From the NCBI RefSeq assembly GCF_027460065.1, contig NZ_JAPYZZ010000002.1:62001-126000 (forward strand): DNA of 64,000 nt, in the 5' to 3' direction. The stretch comes from Martinezella rhizogenes (GTDB taxonomy: Bacteria > Pseudomonadota > Alphaproteobacteria > Rhizobiales > Rhizobiaceae). Position numbers and translations under genes: made by a program. Shown here one piece after another: positions 9,104 through 19,440 of the stretch. The notes under the pieces are model-generated. The model saw only the letters and a program-made list of their open reading frames with translations. It was not told the DNA's origin and ran no database searches. Positions within the stretch are counted from its first letter, which is position 1. The number at the start of each line of letters is the position of its first letter.

Positions 9104-9928
9104 TTATTTCACGGCGCCAAAGGTCAGGCCACGCACGAGTTGTTTCTGCGAGAACCAGCCGATGACGAGAATGGGGGCGATCGCCATCATCGAGGCGGCC
9201 GAGAGTTTTGCCCAGAACAGCCCCTGCGGCGAGGAGAAGGAGGCGATGAAGGCCGTCAGCGGTGCCGCATTGGTGGTCGTCAGCCGGATCGTCCAGAAGG
9301 ATTCGTTCCAGGCAAGGATGACGTTGAGCAGCAGCGTCGAGGCGATACCCGGCACCGCCATTGGCGTCAGCACATGGACGATCTCGTTCCACAGCGACGC
9401 GCCATCCATGCGGGCGGCTTCGAGGATCTCGCCGGGGATTTCCCGAAAGTAAGTGTAGAGCATCCAGATGACGATCGGCAGGTTGATGAAGGTCAGCATG
9501 ATGGTGAGCCCGATGCGGGTATCGAGCAGGCCGGCATTGCGGAAGATCAGATAGATCGGCACCAGCACGGCGACGGCCGGCATCATCTTGGTGGAGAGCA
9601 TCCACATCAAAATGTCCTTGGTGCGCTTGGTCGGCGAGAACGCCATGGCCCAGGCGGCGGGAATGGCGATGATCAGCGCAATGATCGTCGAGCCGAGCGA
9701 CAGCACGACCGAGTTCATGAACGGCTTGAAGTAATCGCGCTGGGTCTGCACGGTGATATAGTTTTCCAGCGTACCCGATGGAATGAGGCTGAAGCCGGCA
9801 ATCGCCTCCGGCTCGGTCTTGAGCGAGGTGAGGAAGGCGTAGAGGATCGGGAAGAACAGCAAAAGGGCCACGGCCCATGCCGCGATGGTGAAGCCGATCT
9901 TTGCGCGTGTGGTTGTCTTGCGGGCCAT
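9104..9928 (-). CDS. smoG: Polyol ABC transporter permease (SmoG type)
   Basis: A 274-residue permease with six predicted membrane segments. The EAA loop ILEAARMDGASLWNEIVHV contacts the ATPase. It belongs to the MalG-like half of CUT1 transporters (N-terminal LFFPILYAFLTSLKTEPEAI). It lies 12 bp downstream of the MalF-like partner and 12 bp upstream of the ATPase gene, so the three are surely co-transcribed. Confidence 0.87.
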   Translation of the reverse strand: MARKTTTRAKIGFTIAAWAVALLLFFPILYAFLTSLKTEPEAIAGFSLIPSGTLENYITVQTQRDYFKPFMNSVVLSLGSTIIALIIAIPAAWAMAFSPTKRTKDILMWMLSTKMMPAVAVLVPIYLIFRNAGLLDTRIGLTIMLTFINLPIVIWMLYTYFREIPGEILEAARMDGASLWNEIVHVLTPMAVPGIASTLLLNVILAWNESFWTIRLTTTNAAPLTAFIASFSSPQGLFWAKLSAASMMAIAPILVIGWFSQKQLVRGLTFGAVK

Positions 9929-9940
9929 GATGTTTCCCCT

Positions 9941-10813
9941 TTACCGGTCGAGGTTCTTGCCGACGGCGCGCATCAGGAAGATGGCGACGATATTGGCGAG
10001 GATGACGGCGATGATGCCGCCGGCCGAAGCGCCGCCGACGTCGTAACCCAGAAGTGCGGTGCGATAGATGAGGAAGGCGAGGTTGGTGGAGGCATAACCC
10101 GGTCCGCCATTGGTGGTGACAAGGATTTCCGCGTAAACGCCGAGCAGGAAGATCGTCTGGATGAGGATGACGACGGTGATGGCGCGGGACAGATGCGGCA
10201 GGGTCAGATAGATGAAGCGGTTGACGAAGTTGGCGCCATCCATCTCGGCGGCTTCCTTCTGCTCGCCATCGAGCGACTGAAGTGCGGTGAGCAGGATCAG
10301 CGTCGCAAAGGGCAGCCATTGCCAGGCGACGATGATGATGATCGACAGCAGCGGAAACTGCGCGAACCAGTCAACCGGCTGGAAACCGAAGAAGCGCGAC
10401 AGATCGGCCAGCACGCCGTAACCGGGATGCATGATCATGTTCTTCCACACCAGTGCGGCCACCGGCGGCATGACGAAGAAGGGCGAGATGATCATGATGC
10501 GCACGATGCCCTGCCCGAAAATGTCATTGTCGAGCAACAGCGCAATGGCGATGCCGCCGATGACGGTGATCAACAGAACGCCGCCGACGATCAGCAGCGT
10601 GTTCCAGATCGACTGGAAGAAGGCCGGGTCGGTGTAGAAATACTGGTAATTGAAGAGACCGGCGAAGCTGACATTGGCAGGGTTGAGGAGATTGTAGTTC
10701 TGGAACGAAAACCACAGGGTCATTGCCAGCGGCACAATCATCCACACCAGCAGTAGCAGTACTGATGGCGCAAGCATTACCCGCGCTAACCCGCTCGTGT
10801 TTCGTGTTGCCAT
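9941..10813 (-). CDS. smoF: Polyol ABC transporter permease (SmoF type)
   Basis: A 290-residue MalF-like permease with six membrane spans and the EAA motif KEAAEMDGANFVNRFIYLTL. ATG at 10813 is chosen because GGAGGG lies seven bases upstream; the longer frame start at 10837 has no such site. It is separated from the binding-protein gene by about 230 bp that contain a strong hairpin (11002-11031). Confidence 0.87.
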   Translation of the reverse strand: MATRNTSGLARVMLAPSVLLLLVWMIVPLAMTLWFSFQNYNLLNPANVSFAGLFNYQYFYTDPAFFQSIWNTLLIVGGVLLITVIGGIAIALLLDNDIFGQGIVRIMIISPFFVMPPVAALVWKNMIMHPGYGVLADLSRFFGFQPVDWFAQFPLLSIIIIVAWQWLPFATLILLTALQSLDGEQKEAAEMDGANFVNRFIYLTLPHLSRAITVVILIQTIFLLGVYAEILVTTNGGPGYASTNLAFLIYRTALLGYDVGGASAGGIIAVILANIVAIFLMRAVGKNLDR

Positions 10814-11001
10814 CTCAATCCCTCCATCATCGGCCAAGGGGCCGGGCGTTTATCGCCGCCGGCTGGCGGCCCAGGCATCGCCCAAGGGTCGGAAAAGGTA
10901 CGCAACATCCTGTTTCCGCAGATGCTGCGCAGCCATAGCCAGACCACATTGTTTTTATTTGAAAACGCCGGATCATGCCGGCGGCCGGTCTTGCCGGTTG
11001 C

Positions 11002-11031
11002 TCGCTGCCCGGCCTCGTTACCGGGCAGCGA
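11002..11031 (-). terminator. Hairpin after the binding-protein gene (attenuator or RNA stabiliser)
   Basis: A perfect 11-bp stem (TCGCTGCCCGG / CCGGGCAGCGA) with an 8-base loop, starting 13 bases after the stop of the binding-protein gene. No U-run follows on the minus strand. It is therefore more likely a partial terminator or 3' stabiliser that keeps binding-protein mRNA more abundant than permease mRNA. Confidence 0.5.
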
Positions 11032-11043
11032 TCTTCGGGAGGA

Positions 11044-12357
11044 TTACTTGATGTAACCGGCGCGGGTCATTTCACGCGTCGCCGTCGACTGGGCGCCCGC
11101 AAGCGCATCGTCAACGCTGGACTGGCCGGCAACGACAGCCGAGAACAGCTGACCGACCGTGGTGCCGAGCGCCTGGAATTCAGGGATCGCCACGAACTGA
11201 CCACCGGTGTAAGGCACGGGCTTTACAGTCGGCTTGGTGATGTCGGCGGCATCCATCGCTGCAAGCGTCGGCTTGGCGAAGGCGGCAGCCTTTTCATAGT
11301 CGGCGTTCTTGTAAAGCGAAGTGCGGGTGCCCGGAGGCACGTTTGCCCAGCCTTCCTTGGAAGCGACAAGCGTGGTGTAGTCCTTGCTGGTTGCCCAGGA
11401 GATGAACTTTTCAGCCGCTTCCGCCTTCTGCGAGCTCTTGGGGATCGCAAGGTTCCACGACCACAACCAGTTGCCGTGGTTCTTCAGCTCGCCATGCGTC
11501 GGGAAGAGCGCATAACCGACCTTGTCGGCAACTGTGGAATCCTTCGGGTTGGACACGAAGGAAGCAGCGACCGTGGCATCGATCCACATGCCGCATTTGC
11601 CCTGCTGGAACAGCGTCAGATTTTCGTTGAAGCCGTTGGAGGAAGCACCGGACGGGCCGGCATCCTTCATCAGATCGACGTAGAATTGCAGCGCGCTCTT
11701 CCATTCCGGCTGATCGAACTGCGGCTTCCAGTTTTCATCGAACCAGCGGCCACCGAAGGAGTTGGTGAGCGCACTGATAAAGGCCATGTTCTCGCCCCAG
11801 CCGGCCTTGCCGCGCAGGCACATGCCGTTAATATCGGCCTTGCGGTCGGTAATCTTGCGGGCCGCATCACCGATGAATTCCCAGGTCGGGTTTTCAGGCA
11901 TCTTCAGGCCGGCTTTTTCAAACAGGTCCTTGCGATACATGATCATGGCGGATTCGCCGTAGAAGGGTGCTGCGTAAAGCTTGCCCTCGGCGGAAAGACC
12001 GCCGCGGATTGCCGGAAGGATGTCATCCACGTCATATTTGTCGCCGAGCTTCTCAAGCGGCAGCAGCCAGCCCTGCTTGGCCCAGATCGGCACTTCATAG
12101 TTGCCGATGGTCATGATGTCATATTGGCCGCCATTGGTGGCGATATCGGTCGTCACGCGCTCGCGGAGAACGTTTTCCTCAAGCGTGACCCATTCGACCT
12201 TGATGTCGGGGTTCTTTGCCGTGAAGTCGGAGGTCAGACCCTGCATGCGGATCATATCGCCGTTATTCACGGTGGCAATGGTCAGCGTCTCGGCGGAAGC
12301 AAGGGTCGTAAAGGCGAGTGCCGAGCATGCGCCCAGCAAAATGGTCTTCAATGTCAT
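11044..12357 (-). CDS. smoE: Polyol-binding periplasmic protein (SmoE type)
   Basis: A 437-residue extracellular solute-binding protein (family 1) with a cleavable signal peptide (LLGACSALAFTTLASA, cleavage near residue 22). The mature part starts ETLTIATVNNGDMIRMQG and carries typical CUT1 binding-protein segments (YDIMTIGNYEVPIWAKQGWL; GKLYAAPFYGESAMIMYRKD). The start at 12357 has GGGAGGAAG upstream. It delivers mannitol, sorbitol or a related polyol to the smoF/smoG/smoK membrane complex. The promoter region upstream contains repeated TTTGCTC half-sites next to the SorC-type regulator gene. Confidence 0.88.
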   Translation of the reverse strand: MTLKTILLGACSALAFTTLASAETLTIATVNNGDMIRMQGLTSDFTAKNPDIKVEWVTLEENVLRERVTTDIATNGGQYDIMTIGNYEVPIWAKQGWLLPLEKLGDKYDVDDILPAIRGGLSAEGKLYAAPFYGESAMIMYRKDLFEKAGLKMPENPTWEFIGDAARKITDRKADINGMCLRGKAGWGENMAFISALTNSFGGRWFDENWKPQFDQPEWKSALQFYVDLMKDAGPSGASSNGFNENLTLFQQGKCGMWIDATVAASFVSNPKDSTVADKVGYALFPTHGELKNHGNWLWSWNLAIPKSSQKAEAAEKFISWATSKDYTTLVASKEGWANVPPGTRTSLYKNADYEKAAAFAKPTLAAMDAADITKPTVKPVPYTGGQFVAIPEFQALGTTVGQLFSAVVAGQSSVDDALAGAQSTATREMTRAGYIK

Positions 12358-12392
12358 ATCTTCCTCCCAGAAGAAAAATGATGAGCATTCGC

Positions 12393-12427
12393 TTTGCTCT
12401 GGGGCATTTACTCACCCGGAGAGCAAA
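12393..12427. promoter_or_regulatory. Candidate operator half-sites upstream of smoE
   Basis: TTTGCTC (12393-12399) and GAGCAAA (12421-12427) form a spaced inverted repeat 36-70 bases before the smoE start. The same 7-mer pair recurs at 12497-12517. These repeated sites are candidate binding sites for the SorC-type regulator encoded next door. Confidence 0.45.
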
Positions 12428-12496
12428 AATGTCAAGCAACATCCTGTGCTGCGACGCACAGGAAAAAACCAAGCCCTTGATTTTGCCTATTTAATT

Positions 12497-12517
12497 TTTG
12501 CTCAGTGAGTGAGCAAA
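12497..12517. promoter_or_regulatory. Candidate SorC-type operator overlapping the end of smoC
   Basis: TTTGCTC-N7-GAGCAAA, a 21-base inverted repeat that includes the last codons and stop of smoC. It lies 140 bases upstream of the smoE start, and its arms are identical to the pair at 12393/12421. Confidence 0.45.
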
Positions 12518-13455
12518 TATTCACTTGTCGCTTCATCGGTGATGAGGCCATTCAACAGGCCACCCCTCAGCGCCGCCAGAATCGAGGCGTTCTTGCGCGC
12601 GCCCTGCGCCATGCCGATGACGGTGCAGGTATCCCGTGCGGGGATGGGAACGGAGGCGACACGCTCGTTGACGGAGTGCTCAAGGATGCGACCTTCGGCG
12701 TCATATATCCAGCCGCAGATCTCGCCCACCGCACCGCTCGCCATCAGCGCCTTCATCTCGTCGACACCGAGGAAACCATCAACGCAGAGCGGCGCGTTTT
12801 CGCCGAGTTCACCGACACCGACGAAGGTGACGTTGGCGGCAGCGCCGAGCGCCAGCGTGGAGCGGACCATGGACTGGTCATGCAGCAGTTCACGCTCCTC
12901 CGCCGACGAGCACAGAACCGGCAGCGGCATCGGGAAATGCCGTGCCTTGATGGCATCGGCCATGCTGAAGATGACGTTGTAATAGGCCGCCGATCCATCC
13001 GGTCCGATATTGCCCGTCAGCGACACGATACGGTGCTGCGGGCACTCCATCGGCGGCAGCTGGTCCACGGCGGCCTTCAAAGTACGGCCGGTGCCGATGG
13101 CAAGCACGATGGGATCGGCATTTTTCAGCCAGCGCTCGATTTCCGCCGCACCCGCCTCGGCGATGCCGACGGTGGAGGAGACACCGGCCGGATCGCTCGG
13201 CACGACCTCGATATATTTAAGGTCGAACTTCTCTTTCAGCCGTTCGGCTTTTTCGAGACAGGCGGCGATGGGATGATCGAGCCGTACCTTGATCAGCCGC
13301 TCGGCAACGGCCAGCGACACCAGACGCTGCGCCGACTGCCGGGAAATGCTCATGGCGGCGGCAATTTCATCCTGCGTGCGGCCGGCGACATAATAAAGCC
13401 AGCCGGCGCGGGCTGCGTCATCCAGCCGTCCATGTGCGTCGTTTCGTCTGGCCAT
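12502..13455 (-). CDS. smoC: SorC/DeoR-type sugar-binding transcriptional regulator (SmoC type)
   Basis: A 317-residue SorC-family regulator. The N-terminal helix-turn-helix reads YYVAGRTQDEIAAAMSISRQ followed by SAQRLVSLAV. The large C-terminal phosphosugar-binding domain has GTGRTLKAAVDQLPP and VSLTGNIGPDGSAAYYN. It precedes smoE on the same strand by about 145 bp and probably controls the operon according to an intracellular sugar or polyol phosphate. The symbol rests on position and family. Confidence 0.85.
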   Translation of the reverse strand: MARRNDAHGRLDDAARAGWLYYVAGRTQDEIAAAMSISRQSAQRLVSLAVAERLIKVRLDHPIAACLEKAERLKEKFDLKYIEVVPSDPAGVSSTVGIAEAGAAEIERWLKNADPIVLAIGTGRTLKAAVDQLPPMECPQHRIVSLTGNIGPDGSAAYYNVIFSMADAIKARHFPMPLPVLCSSAEERELLHDQSMVRSTLALGAAANVTFVGVGELGENAPLCVDGFLGVDEMKALMASGAVGEICGWIYDAEGRILEHSVNERVASVPIPARDTCTVIGMAQGARKNASILAALRGGLLNGLITDEATSEYLLTH

Positions 13456-13582
13456 GCCGCTGCCCTCTGAGAATTATGCTTGTCGCATTTGCTGGCATTT
13501 TTTTGCGTCGGCTGTCAAACGGGAGGATGCGGAAGGGAGCGTGCGGTGGGCGTAAAATCATCTGGTGTGACGTCGCGGTATA

Positions 13583-13609
13583 TTTCTTCTTCCCGGCGGG
13601 GAAAAGAAA
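13583..13609. repeat. Solo arm of RIME-like repeat
   Basis: In the 211-base gap upstream of smoC, TTTCTTCTTCCC and GGGGAAAAGAAA form a small imperfect hairpin. It resembles one terminal arm of the elements at 3966-4090 and 24161-24290 and is probably a decayed fragment. Confidence 0.4.
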
Positions 13610-13666
13610 CAAGCAGCAACCGCTCGGTCCCTTAGCAGCGCTCAGCCCGAAGCCGGCCCCATTCGA

Positions 13667-15517
<1,851 letters not shown>

Positions 15518-15565
15518 GCCGATCTCCTGAAAAGCAGAAGGCGGCCATCAAGGCCGCCGGATGTC

Positions 15566-16729
15566 TTATGCAGCAAGTGCGGTTTCGGCCATCGAAACCC
15601 AGTAGCTGATGCCGTAAGGCAGCGCATCATCGTTGAAATCATAGGCCGCATTGTGCAGCCCGGCGGTGTCGCCATTACCGATGAAGATGAAGGCGCCGGG
15701 GCGGGCTTCCAGCATGTAGGAAAAATCCTCCGCCCCCATATGCGGGTTGGGATTGGTGTTGACGGCATTGGCGCCGGCGACGCCCATCGCCACGCCGGTT
15801 GCGAATTCGGTTTCGTCTGCGTGGTTGAAGGTGACGGGATAACCGCGATGATATTTCACCTCAGCCGTTGCGCCATGCACTATCGCGGTGGCTGTCGCCA
15901 CTTCCTTCAGTCGCTTTTCGGCGAAATCGCGGGTTTCCGGCAGAAGGGTGCGCACAGTCCCGGTCAATGTTACGGAACCCGGGATGACATTGACGGCCGT
16001 GCCGCCATGGGTGGTGGCGACGGTGACGACCAGCGATTTCAGCGGGTCCGTCTCGCGCGAGACGATGGATTGCAGGGCGATGATGATATAGGCCGAGGTC
16101 AGCACCGGATCGACGGAGAGATGCGGTGCCGCCGCATGGCTGCCCTTGCCGGTGATGACGATCTCGAAACTATCCGCCGCCGCCATGGTCGAGCCCTTGC
16201 GGATGGCGAATTGCCCGACCGGGATGCCCGGCTCGTTATGCATGCCATAGACCTGCGAAATGCCGAATTTCTCCATCATGCCGTCATTCAGCATGGCAAG
16301 CGCCCCTGCCCCACCCTCTTCGGCCGGCTGGAAAATGACCGCGATGGAACCCTTGAAATTACGGGTCTCGGCGAGATATTGCGCGGCGCCTAAAAGCATG
16401 GCGGTGTGTCCGTCATGGCCGCAGGAATGAGCCTTGCCCGGCGTCTTCGATGCCCATGGCTTGCCGCTGGTCTCGAGGATCGGCAGTGCGTCCATATCGG
16501 AGCGGAAACCGATGGTCGGGCCATCCCCATGCCGGCCCCTGATGATGCCGACGACGCCGGTCTTGCCGATGCCGGTCTCCACCACATCGCAGCCAAAGGA
16601 CGTTAGCTTTTCGGCGACGAATTTCGACGTTTCGAAGACATCATAAAGCAGTTCCGGGTGCTCATGCAGGTGACGCCTCCAGCCGGCCACGTCTTCCTGC
16701 ATTTCAGCCACACGGTTCAATATTGGCAT
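15566..16729 (-). CDS. M20-family amidohydrolase (hippurate hydrolase/N-acyl amino acid amidohydrolase type)
   Basis: A 387-residue zinc metallohydrolase that cleaves N-acyl amides. Metal-site motifs are LHEHPELLYDV near the N-terminus, GFRSDMDALPI, SCGHDGHTAMLLG, FQPAEEGGAGA and MGAEDFSYM. ATG at 16729 follows AAGGAAG and gives the family's usual length; the frame start at 16777 would add a lysine-rich tail without support. It lies between the ribbon-helix-helix gene and the transporter ATPase. It likely processes the imported substrate together with the amidase of the same operon. Confidence 0.87.
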   Translation of the reverse strand: MPILNRVAEMQEDVAGWRRHLHEHPELLYDVFETSKFVAEKLTSFGCDVVETGIGKTGVVGIIRGRHGDGPTIGFRSDMDALPILETSGKPWASKTPGKAHSCGHDGHTAMLLGAAQYLAETRNFKGSIAVIFQPAEEGGAGALAMLNDGMMEKFGISQVYGMHNEPGIPVGQFAIRKGSTMAAADSFEIVITGKGSHAAAPHLSVDPVLTSAYIIIALQSIVSRETDPLKSLVVTVATTHGGTAVNVIPGSVTLTGTVRTLLPETRDFAEKRLKEVATATAIVHGATAEVKYHRGYPVTFNHADETEFATGVAMGVAGANAVNTNPNPHMGAEDFSYMLEARPGAFIFIGNGDTAGLHNAAYDFNDDALPYGISYWVSMAETALAA

Positions 16730-16904
16730 TCTCTTTTTCTTCCTTTTTTTGTTCCCCGTCGGGTTGTCAGGGAACATATTGCGTTTGCAATTTCTCCTTT
16801 TGCAAGCAGGAAATTTGCTGATTGAGCGGAAAATAGGCCCAAAATTAAATGGCTTAAATTTTGTTCATCAAGGTGTGCTTGTCACAGGAATGCGGCGAAG
16901 GGCC

Positions 16905-17255
16905 CTAATGGTAGTTCACCTTCTCCGCATCGAGAATGCTGTCCGCATCCAGCGCCGCAATCGGAATATCCGTCCGCGCCGGAATATCGCCGGAAAGCTG
17001 AAGCGCGAGATAACGCCCGCAGCAGACCCGCAGGAACGAGGTGAAGTTGCCAAGATCATGCCCGGCATCGATCGATTCATTGTAGAGCTTGGCAATCAGC
17101 TGCACGCTGTTCATGCCGTCGCGACGCGCAATCTCGTCCAGGGTCGTCCAGAAGAAGTTTTCAAGCCGCACACTGGTCACCATGCCGTCGATCCTGAGTG
17201 ACCGCGTGTGGCTTTCCCAGAGTGCAGGGTCTGCCTTGATGAAAAGCTTGCACAT
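16905..17255 (-). CDS. Ribbon-helix-helix domain protein
   Basis: A 116-residue small protein whose N-terminal half (SLRIDGMVTSVRLENFFWTT, then LDEIARRDGMNSVQLIAKLY) matches the RHH_4 type of ribbon-helix-helix fold (Pfam PF13467). This fold is usually DNA-binding. The start at 17255 is fixed by GGGAGGAAA upstream. It sits inside the amidase/M20/transporter operon, about 70 bp after the DJ-1/PfpI gene. It may be an additional regulator of the operon, but no toxin or other partner is adjacent, and function is unproven. Confidence 0.7.
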   Translation of the reverse strand: MCKLFIKADPALWESHTRSLRIDGMVTSVRLENFFWTTLDEIARRDGMNSVQLIAKLYNESIDAGHDLGNFTSFLRVCCGRYLALQLSGDIPARTDIPIAALDADSILDAEKVNYH

Positions 17256-17326
17256 GGTTTCCTCCCTCACCACGTTCCAAAACATAAGCGGAAAACGGGG
17301 CCGGCAAAAGCCCCGTTTCGCTGGTC

Positions 17327-17893
17327 TTATTTGCCGAGCACCGCCATGAATTGCGAAAGCCAGGCCGGATGCGCCGGCCAGGCGGGCGCCGTTACCAGCT
17401 TGCCGTCGGTGACGGCGGCATCGATGGCGATGTCGGCATAGGTGCCGCCCGCCTGTTCCACCTCGGGGCGGCAGGCCGGATAGGCCGAGCAGGTGCGGCC
17501 CTTGAGCACGCCGGCGGCCGCCAGCAATTGCGCACCGTGGCAGACGGCCGCCACCGGCTTGTCGGCCTCGAAGAAATGTTTCACCGCAGCCAGCACTTCG
17601 GGATTGAGGCGGAGATATTCCGGCGCGCGGCCGCCCGGAATGACCAGCGCATCGTAATCCGCCACCTTGATATCGGCGAAGGTGGCGTTGAGCGCGAAAT
17701 TATGGCCGCGCTTTTCCGAATAGGTCTGGTCGCCCTCGAAATCATGGATGGCCGTGGCGATGGTCTGGCCCGCCTTCTTGCCGGGGCAAACCGCGTGGAC
17801 GGTATGGCCGACCGCAGCCAAGGTCTGGAACGGCACCATGGTCTCGTAATCCTCGGCGAAATCGCCGGCGATCATCAAAATCTTCTTCGGCAT
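17327..17893 (-). CDS. DJ-1/PfpI-family protein
   Basis: A 188-residue class I glutamine amidotransferase-like protein. The nucleophile-elbow segment [18 protein letters not shown] has Cys followed by His, as in PfpI/DJ-1, and the conserved Glu lies in DFAEDYE near the N-terminus. Family members include deglycases, proteases, isonitrile hydratase and chaperones, so the exact activity cannot be read here. GGGAGGAG precedes ATG 17893. It lies about 100 bp downstream of the amidase in the same operon. Confidence 0.82.
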   Translation of the reverse strand: MPKKILMIAGDFAEDYETMVPFQTLAAVGHTVHAVCPGKKAGQTIATAIHDFEGDQTYSEKRGHNFALNATFADIKVADYDALVIPGGRAPEYLRLNPEVLAAVKHFFEADKPVAAVCHGAQLLAAAGVLKGRTCSAYPACRPEVEQAGGTYADIAIDAAVTDGKLVTAPAWPAHPAWLSQFMAVLGK

Positions 17894-17989
17894 GTCTGCT
17901 CCTCCCGTTTTTGAATGCCTTTCAGCACCCTAACAGGCCCGGCGGAGATGCGGGTATTATGGCAATACTACATGTCCGGAAAGACGCGA

Positions 17990-19387
17990 TCAGCGACGCT
18001 TTGGCGGCTCTGGCCAGCGTCGCACGCCACCGCCCCAGCTCTCGAATGCCCTCGAAAGCCGAAGCACGAACAGGTCTTCATAACGGGGGCCGACGATCTG
18101 TAACCCGATGGGCATACCCGATTTTGAGAAACCGCAATTGATCGAGGATGCCGGCTGTTCCGACATGTTCCACGGCACCGTGAAGGCGATATGTTCGAAG
18201 GGTCGCGCGGGGTCATTGGTGGGCGAGGCCCAGTCTGCCGGATAGGAGACGATGGGATTGACGGGCGAGATCACCACATCAACCGACTGCATCAACCGCG
18301 CGCAGGCCTTGCGCATTTCCATGGTCTGGTTGAAACCGAAAACGGCACGTGCACCGGAGACATTTGCGCCCTTTTCCGCCCATTCGAGAATATAGGGAAG
18401 GATCGTGGCACGGCGTTCATTACTCAGCGCTGCCATGTCGCCCCAGAATTTAGCCCGCCAGAAATCGTCAAGCCCATCCAGCATCTCACGCGTCAGCACC
18501 GGCTCGACCGGGATGACGATGGCGCCGGCCGCCTCGAACAGCTTCGCGGCGGCAAGCACGGCGTCTCGTACCTCTTCATCCAGCGGCAGGCCGCAGCCCG
18601 CATCCAGCATCAGGCCGATCCTCAAACCCTTCACATCGATATCGAGGTCCATCCAGTCGATGCTGTTCGGCGGCAGCGATGTGCCATCGCGCCAGTCGGG
18701 CCGCGACAGCGTCGCCATGGCATAAGCAGCGTCGACAACGGTGCGGGTCATCGGCCCGGCGCAACGTCCGGTATAATAGGGATCAACCGGAATACGGCCC
18801 TGGCTCGGCTTGAAACCAAAGAGCCCGGTCCACCCGGCCGGCAACCGCACCGAGCCGCCAATATCCGTGCCGATATGCAGCGTGCCATAACCCGCGGCAC
18901 CCGCCGAGGCAGCACCGGCGCTGGAACCGCCGGGGTTCTGGGTCGGGTCCCAGGGGTTGCGGCTGAGCTTGTGGAAGCTGGAAAGGCCGGAGGAGAGCAT
19001 GCCGTAATCCGGGCAGGTCGTCTTGGCATAGAGGATCGCGCCATCCTCCCGGCAGCGGGCGGCAACCGGCGCGTCCTCCAGCGCCGGCACCAGTTCCACT
19101 GCCTTGGTGCCGAGCGGCACGGGATGGCCTTTCGTGGCGATGAGTTCCTTCAGCGAGACCGGGAGCCCATCAAGCGGGCCGAGTGTTTCCCCGCTCTGCC
19201 AGCGCTGCGTCGAGGCTGCCGCCTGCCTGCGGGCATCTTCCGGGTCGTAGGCATAAAGCGCGTTCACCGTCGGCTCGAAAGCCTCGATGCGCGCTTCCAC
19301 CGCCTGCCAGTATTCCGAGGGCGACAGCTTCTTTTCCCGGTAAAGCGCCAGAATTTCGAGCGTGTTGAGGTCTATGAGATCGGTCAT
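17990..19387 (-). CDS. Amidase (amidase signature family)
   Basis: A 465-residue amidase-signature hydrolase. The Ser-cisSer-Lys triad is visible: Lys in LKELIATKGHP, cis-Ser in the glycine/serine-rich NPGGSSAGAASAG, and nucleophile Ser in GTDIGGSVRLPAGW. Such enzymes cleave carboxamides to acid plus ammonia. It starts 50 bp after the second permease gene of the peptide-type transporter, so the imported compound is likely an amide, fed on to this enzyme and the M20 amidohydrolase. Confidence 0.88.
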   Translation of the reverse strand: MTDLIDLNTLEILALYREKKLSPSEYWQAVEARIEAFEPTVNALYAYDPEDARRQAAASTQRWQSGETLGPLDGLPVSLKELIATKGHPVPLGTKAVELVPALEDAPVAARCREDGAILYAKTTCPDYGMLSSGLSSFHKLSRNPWDPTQNPGGSSAGAASAGAAGYGTLHIGTDIGGSVRLPAGWTGLFGFKPSQGRIPVDPYYTGRCAGPMTRTVVDAAYAMATLSRPDWRDGTSLPPNSIDWMDLDIDVKGLRIGLMLDAGCGLPLDEEVRDAVLAAAKLFEAAGAIVIPVEPVLTREMLDGLDDFWRAKFWGDMAALSNERRATILPYILEWAEKGANVSGARAVFGFNQTMEMRKACARLMQSVDVVISPVNPIVSYPADWASPTNDPARPFEHIAFTVPWNMSEQPASSINCGFSKSGMPIGLQIVGPRYEDLFVLRLSRAFESWGGGVRRWPEPPKRR

Positions 19388-19440
19388 GGCATCGTCTCGT
19401 CATAAAAACAGGAAATAGCGGCGATATCGGCTGGAAGCGG

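Noticed and set aside
8825-10756. 643-codon open frame on the plus strand opposite the smo transporter genes
   Set aside because: It is antisense to three well-supported ABC genes, rich in D, G, H and R as expected of a shadow frame in GC-rich DNA, and shows no family motif.
11002-11031. Classical rho-independent terminator after smoE
   Set aside because: The stem is strong but no U-run follows, and the co-oriented permease genes need read-through; kept only as an attenuator or stabiliser.
17001-17255. Toxin-antitoxin module around the ribbon-helix-helix gene
   Set aside because: No toxin-sized partner is adjacent; the neighbours are the DJ-1 and M20 genes.
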